DNA of 8,963 nucleotides from positions 1 through 8,963 of the forward strand of contig JAAXQI010000235.1 in NCBI GenBank assembly GCA_012974315.1, written 5' to 3'. The stretch is from Desulfobacterales bacterium. GTDB taxonomy: Bacteria > Desulfobacterota > Desulfobulbia > Desulfobulbales > BM004. Below are positions 1 to 7,081 of this stretch, in pieces (position 1 is the stretch's first letter; every line of letters begins with the position of its first letter). Both the position numbers and the translations under genes were made by a program. The notes beneath the pieces were generated by a model. It ran no database searches. It had not been told where the DNA came from and worked only from the letters and a program-made list of their open reading frames with translations.

Positions 1-42
1 GAATGCAATGGGTATGAAGAATTGCATCAAAGAAAAAAACAA

Positions 43-49
43 AAGGAAG
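43..49 (+). promoter_or_regulatory. Ribosome binding site of rho
   Basis: AAGGAAG lies 7 nt before the ATG at 57 and is a good Shine-Dalgarno match. The GAGG at 52-55 is too close to the ATG to be the main site. Upstream, ATGCAAT (3-9) and ATTGCAT (21-27) form a perfect 7-bp inverted repeat with an 11-nt loop. It has no T-tract, so it is a possible leader hairpin rather than a terminator. Confidence 0.7.
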
Positions 50-56
50 TTGAGGT

Positions 57-1319
57 ATGGATTTAGTTGAATTAAAAGAACTGAAAATTAATGAGCTGAT
101 CAAACTTGCCCGGGACTACAAAGTGGAAGGCATAAGTGGTATGCGTAAGCAGGAGCTGATTTTTGCTATTCTTCAGGCAAAAGCCACCCAGGCAAAAGAT
201 GAGAAGAATGGCGTGGTAACCGGGCGTGGTGTGCTCGAAATCCTGCCTGACGGTTTTGGTTTCTTGAGATCTGCAGCCTATAATTATCTCCCCGGTCCAG
301 ACGACATTTATGTGTCACCTTCACAGATCCGGAGGTTGACTTTACGTACAGGCGATACTGTTGAAGGTCATGTTCGTTCTCCAAAGGACAGCGAGCGCTA
401 TTTTGCCTTACTGAAGGTGAAAAGTATCAACTTTGAGGCACCGGAGAAGGCCAAGGAAAAAACCCTGTTCTCGAACCTGACACCTCTTTTTCCAAACGAA
501 AAAATAGAACTGGAAGCAAAAAAAGATGAATTTTCGACCCGTATAATGAATTTTATGTCGCCAATCGGCAAGGGGCAGAGAGGTTTGATAGTTGCTCCGC
601 CAAGGACTGGAAAGACTGTACTATTACAGAAAATTGCCAACAGTATTGTTAAAAACCACAAGGAAGTTATTCTTATAGTTCTCTTGATTGATGAACGACC
701 TGAAGAGGTCACGGATATGTCGAGAAACGTCAAGGCAGAGGTTGTAAGTTCCACTTTTGATGAACCGCCCCAGAGACATATACAGGTCGCAGAGATGGTA
801 ATCCAGAAGGCTAAAAGGCTGGTGGAGCATAAAAAAGATGTTGTTATCCTCCTGGACAGTATCACCCGGCTGGCTCGTGCCTATAATACAGTAACCCCGT
901 CAAGTGGGCGTATTTTATCCGGTGGTGTTGAAGCCACCGCATTGCATCGGCCAAAAAGATTTTTTGGTGCAGCAAGAAATATTGAGGAAGGGGGGAGTTT
1001 GACAATTATTGCAACTGCCCTGGTTGAAACCGGAAGCAGGATGGATGAAGTCATTTTTGAGGAGTTCAAGGGAACGGGCAACATGGAACTTGTTCTCGAC
1101 CGCAAAATGGCAGATAGAAGAATTTACCCAGCTATCGACATAAATAAATCCGGCACCCGAAAAGAGGATTTGCTGATAGATAAAGAGGAACTCAACAGGA
1201 TCTGGATTTTGCGTAAACTTCTTTCTTCCTTAAATCCTGCTGATGCCATGGAATTCCTGATTGATAAAATGAAGGCTACAAAAACAAACGCAGAGTTTTT
1301 TCAATCCATGAACAGATGA
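57..1319 (+). CDS. rho: Transcription termination factor Rho
   Basis: Rho is a hexameric RNA-dependent ATPase/helicase that loads on untranslated, C-rich RNA and dislodges RNA polymerase. The 420-residue length is normal (E. coli 419) and there is no large insertion. Visible in order: the N-terminal Rho_N helical domain (about 1-45), the cold-shock-like RNA-binding domain with RNP1-type GFGFLR (66-71), the P-loop APPRTGKT (180-187), Walker B VVILLDS (262-268, Asp267), the Q-loop region SGGVEATALHRPKRFFG (288-304) and the R-loop KGTGN (338-342). The P-loop has Arg-Thr where E. coli has Lys-Ala; I know this as a common variant outside gammaproteobacteria. The ATG has a good ribosome binding site. 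No convincing intrinsic terminator follows, only an AT-rich 5-bp hairpin near 1330-1350. Whether rho is first in its transcript cannot be seen because the window starts just upstream. Confidence 0.98.
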   Translation: MDLVELKELKINELIKLARDYKVEGISGMRKQELIFAILQAKATQAKDEKNGVVTGRGVLEILPDGFGFLRSAAYNYLPGPDDIYVSPSQIRRLTLRTGDTVEGHVRSPKDSERYFALLKVKSINFEAPEKAKEKTLFSNLTPLFPNEKIELEAKKDEFSTRIMNFMSPIGKGQRGLIVAPPRTGKTVLLQKIANSIVKNHKEVILIVLLIDERPEEVTDMSRNVKAEVVSSTFDEPPQRHIQVAEMVIQKAKRLVEHKKDVVILLDSITRLARAYNTVTPSSGRILSGGVEATALHRPKRFFGAARNIEEGGSLTIIATALVETGSRMDEVIFEEFKGTGNMELVLDRKMADRRIYPAIDINKSGTRKEDLLIDKEELNRIWILRKLLSSLNPADAMEFLIDKMKATKTNAEFFQSMNR

Positions 1320-1386
1320 TTGCAATTTAATATGTTGCTCGTAATCATATATTTTGCCTAACTATTTTAAATTCTATTAATACAGC

Positions 1387-1414
1387 TTGCAAAAATACAA
1401 AATTTATATATAAT
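1387..1414 (+). promoter_or_regulatory. Sigma-70-type promoter of rpmE
   Basis: A -35-like TTGCAA (1387-1392) and a perfect -10 TATAAT (1409-1414) are separated by 16 bp in an AT-rich stretch just after rho. Transcription would start near 1421, giving rpmE a leader of about 138 nt. This would allow rpmE to be expressed independently of rho. Confidence 0.6.
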
Positions 1415-1420
1415 TCGCCG

Positions 1421-1558
1421 TTTCCATCCGTCCGATCAAATTGATATTTTGGATGAGATCATTAGAAGATTAACGTTTTGCAAATAATAAAGAATCTAAG
1501 CCGCCTAGAGTTAGCGGCACTGTGATCTGATATAGATCATTTGCTGGAGGAAAGAGTA
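1421..1558 (+). promoter_or_regulatory. Long rpmE leader with two hairpins before the RBS
   Basis: Two short hairpins precede the ribosome binding site. GCCGC (1500-1504) pairs with GCGGC (1514-1518) around a 9-nt loop, and TGATCT (1523-1528) pairs with AGATCA (1534-1539) around GATAT. The second ends 6 nt before GGAGG (1546-1550). Ribosomal protein genes are often controlled by the protein binding a leader structure, so an L31 autoregulatory site is a reasonable inference. I do not recognise a named L31 leader family here. Confidence 0.35.
1546..1550 (+). promoter_or_regulatory. Ribosome binding site that sets the rpmE start
   Basis: GGAGG sits 8 nt before the ATG at 1559 and decides the start. 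The in-frame TTG at 1541 would add six residues but lies upstream of this site, so it is rejected. Confidence 0.85.
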
Positions 1559-1783
1559 ATGAAAAAAGATATCCATCCCGAGTACCACCAGATTAAAGCA
1601 CAGTGTGCGTGCGGGAATGAAGTTGAGCTTGGATCAGTAAGCACTGAAATGAAAGTTGAGATATGTTCCGCCTGCCATCCTTTTTTCACGGGGAAACAGA
1701 AACTGATTGACTCCGCTGGTCGGATTGAGAAGTTTAATAAGAAGTATGCAAATCATATGAAAAAGAATTCGACTTCTGCTTAG
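1559..1783 (+). CDS. rpmE: 50S ribosomal protein L31, zinc-binding type
   Basis: A 74-residue small protein of the large ribosomal subunit that helps bridge the subunits. The start MKKDIHPEYH is the family signature. Cys16, Cys18, Cys36 and Cys39 (CAC and CSAC) form the zinc ribbon of the C+ class, as opposed to the cysteine-free zinc-starvation paralogue. PFFTGKQKLIDSAGRIEKF (41-59) is the conserved second half. The start ATG has a strong ribosome binding site. The gene is a stand-alone transcription unit: own promoter at 1387-1414 and a strong hairpin terminator from 1803. Length and sequence are ordinary for the family. Confidence 0.97.
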   Translation: MKKDIHPEYHQIKAQCACGNEVELGSVSTEMKVEICSACHPFFTGKQKLIDSAGRIEKFNKKYANHMKKNSTSA

Positions 1784-1802
1784 CTTTTTAAACAGTTTTT
1801 CT

Positions 1803-1846
1803 ACAGGGGACCTCCGATGCCGGAGTGTCCCCTGTTTTAGTTTGTT
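1803..1846 (+). terminator. Strong intrinsic terminator after rpmE
   Basis: ACAGGGGAC (1803-1811) pairs perfectly with GTCCCCTGT (1827-1835). The stem continues as CTCCG/CGGAG (1812-1816 with 1821-1825) with one bulged T at 1826 and an ATGC loop. A T-rich tail (TTTTAGTTTGTT) follows. This is a 14-bp GC-rich stem, so little read-through into prfA is expected. Confidence 0.92.
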
Positions 1847-1966
1847 GCTTACGAAAGTTTTTATCTGGAACAATAAAAATTGTCGGCCCTGTAGATAAGC
1901 CTGGACTTCGAAAAAATACTGCGAACAGTTGGATCGTTTGTAATCAATTGTTTTTATTAGACCCCG

Positions 1967-2056
1967 TTGATGACTCCGAGGGGGTACTGAAAAGAATGCC
2001 CTGAAAGGGTGCTTCTCCTAAGTTTCCTTTAAGGCGCTTACCTGCGAAGTCATCAA
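1967..2056 (+). promoter_or_regulatory. Structured leader domain upstream of prfA (unassigned)
   Basis: TTGATGACT (1967-1975) and AGTCATCAA (2048-2056) pair perfectly over 9 bp and close a domain of about 90 nt ending 21 nt before the prfA ATG. Inside, GGGTA (1982-1986) can pair with TACCT (2039-2043). GAATGCCC (1994-2001) folds back on GGGTGCTTC (2007-2015) around TGAAA with one bulged C, and a small CCT/AGG hairpin sits at 2026-2034. A weak TTGGAT/TTTTAT promoter-like pair (1929-1957) would start RNA just before the domain. It lies after the rpmE terminator, so it belongs to the prfA transcript. I cannot match it to a known riboswitch or leader family. Folding is by eye. Confidence 0.42.
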
Positions 2057-2077
2057 AATTCAACTATTTACAAAATT

Positions 2078-3145
2078 ATGTTTCCACAACTTGATGAACT
2101 CGATAAAAAACGCTTAAGCCTTGAGGAAAAGCTTTCCGATCCTGCCCTCATTGCAAACCAGCGAGAATACAAGAAAGTAGCACAGGAACATGCGCAGATT
2201 ACCAAGTTAACTCCGCTCTGTATTGCTCACCAGAAAGTCCAGGAAGAGTTGGCGGAAAACAATAATATGCTGCAAGAGGAAGAAGATCCTGAGTTATTGG
2301 AACTCGTGAGAAGTGATATTCATCAATTACAGGAAAAGTCCAGCACGCTTGAAAATGATATAAAATTTTTACTATTACCGAAAGATCCCAATGATGAAAA
2401 GAACACTTTTCTTGAAATAAGAGCAGGCACCGGAGGCGATGAAGCAGCACTGTTTGTAGGCGATCTGTTCAAAATGTACAGCCGTTATGCTGTCACCCTG
2501 GGCTGGAAGGTGGAGATTATGAGCAGTAGCCCCATTGGTGTTGGTGGTTTCAAGGATATAATTGCCTTAATAAGTGGTAAGAATGTCTACAGTAAACTGA
2601 AATATGAAAGTGGGGTGCATAGAGTCCAGAGAGTGCCTGAAACTGAGACCCAGGGCAGAATACATACATCAGCTGTTACAGTTGCTGTTTTGCCTGAGGC
2701 GGAAGATGTAGAGGTTGATATTGCCCCCAATGAAGTGCGCGTAGATGTCTTTCGTTCTTCAGGAGCGGGCGGGCAGAGCGTGAATAAAACTGAATCAGCA
2801 ATACGACTTACTCACCTGCCAACAGGTCTTGTTGTGCAGTGCCAGGATGAAAGATCCCAACACAAAAATAAAGCCAAGGCTATGAAAGTTCTGCAAGCTC
2901 GCCTTCTTGATAGAATGGAGCATGAGCAGCATGACAAGATCTCTGAAGACCGAAAAAGTCAGGTAGGCACAGGAGATCGAAGTGAACGTATCCGCACCTA
3001 TAATTATCCCCAGGGCAGAGTAACTGATCACCGTATCCATCTTACTCTTTACAAACTTGAGGCTTTAATGTTGGGGAAAATTGATGAAGTAATTAACCCG
3101 CTGATTGTTCATTATCAGACAGAAGCTCTAAAAGAAATTCAATAA
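2078..3145 (+). CDS. prfA: Peptide chain release factor 1
   Basis: RF1 recognises UAA and UAG in the ribosomal A site and triggers release of the finished protein. Domains by motif: an N-terminal coiled region (about 1-100), FLEIRAGTGGDEAALF (111-126), the codon-recognition loop RVPETETQGRIHTS with the Pro187-x-Thr189 tripeptide typical of RF1 (RF2 has SPF), and the catalytic GGQ at 231-233 followed by SVNKTESAIRLTHLPTG. The 355-residue length is close to the usual 360. The product MFPQLDELDKKR begins as RF1 proteins normally do, but no Shine-Dalgarno sequence precedes the ATG and no other in-frame start exists before the upstream stop at 2030. A folded leader ends 21 nt upstream, so initiation may be unusual. 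The next gene encodes the methylase that modifies Gln233. No terminator follows. Confidence 0.97.
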   Translation: MFPQLDELDKKRLSLEEKLSDPALIANQREYKKVAQEHAQITKLTPLCIAHQKVQEELAENNNMLQEEEDPELLELVRSDIHQLQEKSSTLENDIKFLLLPKDPNDEKNTFLEIRAGTGGDEAALFVGDLFKMYSRYAVTLGWKVEIMSSSPIGVGGFKDIIALISGKNVYSKLKYESGVHRVQRVPETETQGRIHTSAVTVAVLPEAEDVEVDIAPNEVRVDVFRSSGAGGQSVNKTESAIRLTHLPTGLVVQCQDERSQHKNKAKAMKVLQARLLDRMEHEQHDKISEDRKSQVGTGDRSERIRTYNYPQGRVTDHRIHLTLYKLEALMLGKIDEVINPLIVHYQTEALKEIQ

Positions 3146-3163
3146 GCAGGCGGACTGTATTTT

Positions 3164-3192
3164 GTGACAGGTCTGAAAAGAGAAGACATAAT
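3164..3192 (+). promoter_or_regulatory. Sigma-70-type promoter for prmC-murA
   Basis: GTGACA (3164-3169, one mismatch to TTGACA), a 17-bp spacer and CATAAT (3187-3192, one mismatch to TATAAT) lie just after the prfA stop. The start would be near 3199, giving prmC a leader of about 53 nt. That leader holds a small TCCAA/TTGGA hairpin (3218-3222 with 3232-3236). Confidence 0.5.
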
Positions 3193-3251
3193 CTGCATTT
3201 TTCAATATTTTTAAAAGTCCAATTCTGCAACTTGGAAATTTTTACAATCTC

Positions 3252-4145
3252 GTGAAAATAAAAGACTTATTCAAAAATGGAGTGCAGCGTTTAACTCAAG
3301 CTGGTATTCCAGAGCCTGAGCTTGAGTTAGCTCTGCTTCTAGCTCACGTGCTCAATATTGACAGGACTGCATTGTTACTTGCCGGAGATAAGGCATTAGA
3401 TGATAATCAACTTGAAAAAGTTGAAATTTTATTTTCAAGGCGGCTGCACAGAGAGCCTCTAGCTTACATCACTGAAGAGAAAGAATTCTGGTCCCTGCCT
3501 TTTAAAGTTTCCAGGGATGTGCTTATCCCAAGACCCGAAACAGAGCTTCTCATTGAAATAACCCTGAAGACCATAAAAAATCAATGTGGAAGTCCGCAAG
3601 AACAAACAATAAATATCCTGGATTTAGGAACAGGCAGTGGAATAATATCTGTCGTGTTGGCCTTGGAGCTTCCGGCAGCAGCCGTTACAGCTATTGACCT
3701 TTCATACAAGGCATTGAAAATTGCAAAGCATAATGCTAAAAGGCATAAAGTTGCTGGAAGAGTCCAATTTATTAATTGCAACTGGTTTGGTGGAATATCA
3801 TTAAAGGGGAAATATGATTTGGTGCTTGCCAATCCACCATATATAGCAAGGGACATACTTGAAAAGCCCTTTGGCCAAACCTGCGAATCTCTGCAGCCTG
3901 AGGTGGGGGGGTATGAACCCCATCTAGCTCTTGATGGCGGAGAACGAGGCATTCAGTCAATTAGTAGAATCGCAGAGGATTTAGAAAAAACTCTCAAGTC
4001 CGGCGGCTGGTTCTTTATGGAGATAGGGGCTGACCAAGCAAAAGAAGTGACCTCTATTTTTAAGGGAAAGGCCTCATATGATAATATTACAATTCATAAT
4101 GACTATGCGGGATTGCCCAGAGTTTTTCAAGCCCAAAAAAAATGA
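3252..4145 (+). CDS. prmC: Peptide chain release factor glutamine methyltransferase
   Basis: PrmC (formerly HemK) uses S-adenosylmethionine to N5-methylate the glutamine of the GGQ motif in RF1 and RF2, which speeds peptide release. The N-terminal helical substrate-binding domain (about 1-75) contains PEPELELALLLAHVL and REPLAYI. FKVSRDVLIPRPETE (84-98) is the conserved linker. The Rossmann methyltransferase domain has motif I DLGTGSG (124-130) and the catalytic NPPY (194-197), followed by YEPHLALDGG and, near the end, DYAGLPRVF. At 297 residues it is slightly longer than E. coli PrmC (277). The start is GTG with no clear ribosome binding site, but no other start lies near. It sits 106 nt after prfA, the gene of its own substrate. 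The gene ends in a run of eight A before TGA. Confidence 0.96.
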   Translation: MKIKDLFKNGVQRLTQAGIPEPELELALLLAHVLNIDRTALLLAGDKALDDNQLEKVEILFSRRLHREPLAYITEEKEFWSLPFKVSRDVLIPRPETELLIEITLKTIKNQCGSPQEQTINILDLGTGSGIISVVLALELPAAAVTAIDLSYKALKIAKHNAKRHKVAGRVQFINCNWFGGISLKGKYDLVLANPPYIARDILEKPFGQTCESLQPEVGGYEPHLALDGGERGIQSISRIAEDLEKTLKSGGWFFMEIGADQAKEVTSIFKGKASYDNITIHNDYAGLPRVFQAQKK

Positions 4146-4218
4146 GAAAAAAATTGTTCTGACATTTTCTCTTGCCCCTAGTGGGAATAAATATCTGCCG
4201 GAGTAAATATAAAGATTT

Positions 4219-5475
4219 ATGGATAAATTGATCATAGAGGGAGGGCGTAAACTTCATGGGGAAATCCGCATAAGTGGTGCCAAAAATGCAGCCCTGCCAT
4301 TGATAGCAGCAACCCTGCTGATACCGGGTTGGCATGTGATTCATAATGTGCCTGATTTACGGGATACCAGAACAATTCTGGTCTTACTCGAAAGTCTTGG
4401 TGCGATATGGAAAAGGGAAGGTGAGACTTTATCCATCAACACCGAAACCTTAAATAATTTAGAGGCCTCCTATGATCTGGTAAAAACCATGCGCGCTTCC
4501 ATTCTTGTATTGGGGCCCTTGTTGGCGCGTATGGGGAAAGCCAGGGTTTCCCTGCCAGGAGGTTGCGCCATAGGTGCAAGGCCCATTGATTTCCATTTGC
4601 AGGCCTTGACAAAAATGGGAGCGGATCTCGACTTGGAAGATGGCTATGTCTCTGCTTTTACAGATGATGGCCTTTCCGGTGCGACTATTTGTTTTGATGT
4701 GCCTTCAGTTACAGGAACGGAAAATATCCTCATGGCTGCTGTCCTGGCAAAAGGTGTAACTGTAATCAAAAATGCTGCCCGGGAACCAGAGGTCGGCAAT
4801 TTGGTTGATATGCTCATTTCCATGGGGGCTGACATTGCGGGAAGAGATACTGACCAGTTGACTATCCATGGAGCTAAAAGTTTAATGCCGGCAGAAGTCA
4901 CTACTATTCCGGATCGAATTGAAACCGGTACATATCTGATAGCAGTTGGTGCAGCTGGTGGAGAGGTAACTTTAAAAAATTGCAATCCTGCTCATTTACC
5001 GGCTCTTTTGGAAAAATTAAGGGCAACCGGTCTTATTATAAAAGAATCAGTGAATTCAATTTTTGTTTCAAAACCCTCAATAGTGCATAGTATAGATATA
5101 AAAACCCAGCCGTATCCTGGATTTCCCACGGATCTTCAGGCTCAGCTCATGGCCTTGATGTCCCTGTCAAATGGGTTGAGCGTTATTACAGAGACAATCT
5201 TTGAAAACAGGTTCATGCATGTCGCTGAATTAAAGCGGATGGGGGCAGAGATACAAATCAATGGCAATAGTGCTATCGTAAAGGGGGTTAAACAGCTCAG
5301 AGGCGCCCAGGTAATGGCCACAGACCTCCGGGCCAGTGCTTCTCTGGTGGTGGCAGGTCTTGCAGCAAAGGGAGTTACGGAAATCTCAAGAATATATCAC
5401 CTCGAAAGAGGTTATGAGAATATGGTAGAAAAACTCCAGGCACTTGGTGCCAGGGTGAGTAAAGAAAAAGATTGA
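4219..5475 (+). CDS. murA: UDP-N-acetylglucosamine 1-carboxyvinyltransferase (MurA)
   Basis: MurA transfers enolpyruvate from PEP to UDP-GlcNAc, the first committed step of peptidoglycan synthesis, in the cytoplasm. The 418-residue length matches the family. Visible: MDKLIIEGG start, SGAKNAALP with Lys22-Asn23, MRAS with Arg92, the active-site loop LPGGCAIGARP with Cys116, the catalytic Asp305 in FPTDLQAQ, Arg371 in DLRAS and ERGYE with Arg397. Cys116 is the residue alkylated by fosfomycin; because it is Cys and not Asp, the enzyme is predicted to be of the sensitive class. GGAG at 4200-4203 lies 15 nt before the ATG, rather far. The 73-nt gap from prmC has no terminator, so co-transcription is likely. 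The stop codon abuts the stop codon of the convergent kinase gene. Confidence 0.97.
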   Translation: MDKLIIEGGRKLHGEIRISGAKNAALPLIAATLLIPGWHVIHNVPDLRDTRTILVLLESLGAIWKREGETLSINTETLNNLEASYDLVKTMRASILVLGPLLARMGKARVSLPGGCAIGARPIDFHLQALTKMGADLDLEDGYVSAFTDDGLSGATICFDVPSVTGTENILMAAVLAKGVTVIKNAAREPEVGNLVDMLISMGADIAGRDTDQLTIHGAKSLMPAEVTTIPDRIETGTYLIAVGAAGGEVTLKNCNPAHLPALLEKLRATGLIIKESVNSIFVSKPSIVHSIDIKTQPYPGFPTDLQAQLMALMSLSNGLSVITETIFENRFMHVAELKRMGAEIQINGNSAIVKGVKQLRGAQVMATDLRASASLVVAGLAAKGVTEISRIYHLERGYENMVEKLQALGARVSKEKD

Positions 5476-5522
5476 TCAGGGTAACGGCAGCCATATTTCC
5501 GCAGTTGTTCCCTGATGTTTTG
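5462..5522. terminator. Candidate bidirectional terminator at the murA/kinase junction
   Basis: ATCAGGG (5475-5481) pairs perfectly with CCCTGAT (5510-5516), and a short inner CGG/CCG pairing (5485-5487 with 5499-5501) is possible. On the + strand a GTTTTGTG tail follows. On the - strand the tail is CTTTTTCTTT, about five bases after the stem (complement of 5461-5470). The hairpin overlaps both stop codons and the last codons of the kinase, so one element would serve both converging genes. The T-tracts are modest, so efficiency is uncertain. Confidence 0.5.
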
Positions 5523-7065
5523 TGCTGCTGATAGTTATCCCTCCTTCATGGGTCTCGATAATTTGTTTTACAATGGAAAGTCCCAGGCCCGTTCCATTTT
5601 CACGAGTTGTAAGAAAAGGATCATAAATTTTATCGATGATAAGGCTGGGGATGCCAATGCCATTATCGGTTATGGTGAGAATGGATTTTTCAGCCCCTGA
5701 ATCATCAGTTGCTTCATGGGCGGTTATTTGAATTTCACCCACCTTGTTTCTTAATGATATACAGCTGTTGTGGAGGATGTTGAGGAGTAGTTTGCGGATT
5801 TGCTCAGGGTCAGCCCAGCAGGACATTTTCTCGGGTATAGTAATAACTGGCTGGCATTTTTCAGGCCAATCCTTTGTCTGCTGCAGAAGTTGGATTGCCT
5901 CATTAATAAGGGGCAGCATTGGAACCCATTCTTTTTCGGGCTCGATTGGTTTTGAAAAGGTGAGGAAGTCATTAATGCTGATCTGCAACCTCTTGCATTC
6001 CCGGGTAATTATATTCATCAGTCCTTGGTTTTGCGACTTGATATCACCACTGGAATCAAGTACCTGTGCAGCCCCGTAGATTGCAGCCAGGGGATTACGC
6101 AACTCATGGGCAATGCCGGCAGCCATTTCCCCAATAGTAGCCATTTTTTCTGCTTGCATGATCTGCTTTTCCAACTGTTTGGTCCGGCTGAGGTCCTGGA
6201 GCGTTATAACCTGAAAATTATCCTCAGTTCCTGGCATGTTCAGTTTTGCATAGGAATAACCGATGGGGATTTCCTGCCTGTCCTTCCTGGTGATTGTAAC
6301 TTCTGAGCGATAAGTCTTATTAGCATCAAGCTTGAGATTGGGAAAAGCCAGATTAATATCCTTGTCAATCATTTCTGCTGCCCTGAAACCGGTTATATTT
6401 TCCGATATAGGGTTGAACGAAATGATGTTCTTCTGATTGAGTACAGTAATAATTCCGGATGGAATATCATCAAAAATCTTTTTATACAGTACTGATAATT
6501 GGTTATATTTTAAAGTTGTACTAATCAGTTCCTTTTCAGTTCTTTGCAACCGCTCTGAAAGAAGGGAGCTTAAGATGGCGGTTATAAAGAAGGTTAGTCC
6601 ATGTATAGAAAAGAAATTCAGAACTGAGTTAATGTCTTGAAGCGGCATGTACCAGTAATTTTCAAAGTAATCAGGGCGATATCCGAAGTATTCCAGAAGC
6701 AGGACAGCTCCGTAACCAAGGGTGCATAATGCTGCAGCTGCCAGGCCGCCTCTGCGGCGAAGGATAAAACTCCCGGTAATGATCGGGAAAAAATAAATAA
6801 TGGTGAATATGGACTGACTCCCGCCACTGTAATGGTTGAGAATGGCGATGAGAATGACATCCATAAGGATCTGCCCATAGGCGAAAGTAGAATAACGCCT
6901 GAGATGTTTCAGAATAAATGCTGAGCAGATCGTAAAGAGATAGACGGCTCCAACAAAGGCAACAACATAATAAAATGGTGGAGTGATTATGATCTTTTCG
7001 GTTGATTGCAGAAGAAGGTTGATGCCCAAGAGAAGAGTTAAGAACATCACGCGCAGAAAAAGCAT
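5476..7065 (-). CDS. PilS-like membrane PAS sensor histidine kinase
   Basis: Sensor kinase of a two-component system, expected to autophosphorylate on His and pass phosphate to the response regulator encoded just upstream. Residues 1-170 hold about six hydrophobic segments (near 1-20, 31-52, 64-77, 86-103, 106-126, 150-170). GGSQSIFTIIYFFPI followed by LRRRGG (about 81-107) resembles the membrane domain of PilS. A PAS domain follows (about 190-295), then HisKA with the H-box AAGIAHELRNPL (His320). The ATPase domain has the N-box NILHN (Asn433), G1 DNGIGIP (467-473), the F-box YDPFLTT and G2 GTGLGLSIV (491-499), so the catalytic parts look complete. The ATG is 16 nt after the regulator's stop with no Shine-Dalgarno sequence, suggesting translational coupling. 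Its frame is open back to 7098. PilS (type IV pilus control) is the best guess; AtoS- or NtrB-type sensors remain possible. Confidence 0.92.
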   Translation of the reverse strand: MLFLRVMFLTLLLGINLLLQSTEKIIITPPFYYVVAFVGAVYLFTICSAFILKHLRRYSTFAYGQILMDVILIAILNHYSGGSQSIFTIIYFFPIITGSFILRRRGGLAAAALCTLGYGAVLLLEYFGYRPDYFENYWYMPLQDINSVLNFFSIHGLTFFITAILSSLLSERLQRTEKELISTTLKYNQLSVLYKKIFDDIPSGIITVLNQKNIISFNPISENITGFRAAEMIDKDINLAFPNLKLDANKTYRSEVTITRKDRQEIPIGYSYAKLNMPGTEDNFQVITLQDLSRTKQLEKQIMQAEKMATIGEMAAGIAHELRNPLAAIYGAAQVLDSSGDIKSQNQGLMNIITRECKRLQISINDFLTFSKPIEPEKEWVPMLPLINEAIQLLQQTKDWPEKCQPVITIPEKMSCWADPEQIRKLLLNILHNSCISLRNKVGEIQITAHEATDDSGAEKSILTITDNGIGIPSLIIDKIYDPFLTTRENGTGLGLSIVKQIIETHEGGITISSTKHQGTTAEIWLPLP

Positions 7066-7081
7066 CCACTGCAGCTGTTTT

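Noticed and set aside
1..66. Possible 3' end of an upstream gene: a frame open from base 1 to a TAG at 64-66, overlapping the rho start, and a second frame open to a TGA at 68-70.
   Set aside because: About 21 codons with no recognisable family signature and two competing frames; too short to support.
398..865. Long antisense frames inside rho and in the other genes (for example 3581-3952 and 7563-8054).
   Set aside because: They are shadows of strongly conserved coding sequence on the other strand, without ribosome binding sites or family motifs.
1330..1355. ATATG/CATAT hairpin followed by ATTTT after rho as a terminator.
   Set aside because: Only five A/T-rich pairs with an 11-nt loop; too weak.
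1967..2056. prfA leader as a molybdenum-cofactor type riboswitch, because of short shared stretches such as TCCGAG and ACCTGCG.
   Set aside because: The match is a few short words, the gene context is wrong and the fold does not line up; no named family is claimed.
4144..4171. GAGAAAA/TTTTCTC inverted repeat between prmC and murA as a terminator.
   Set aside because: Stem is mostly A/T with a 14-nt loop and no T-tract after it.
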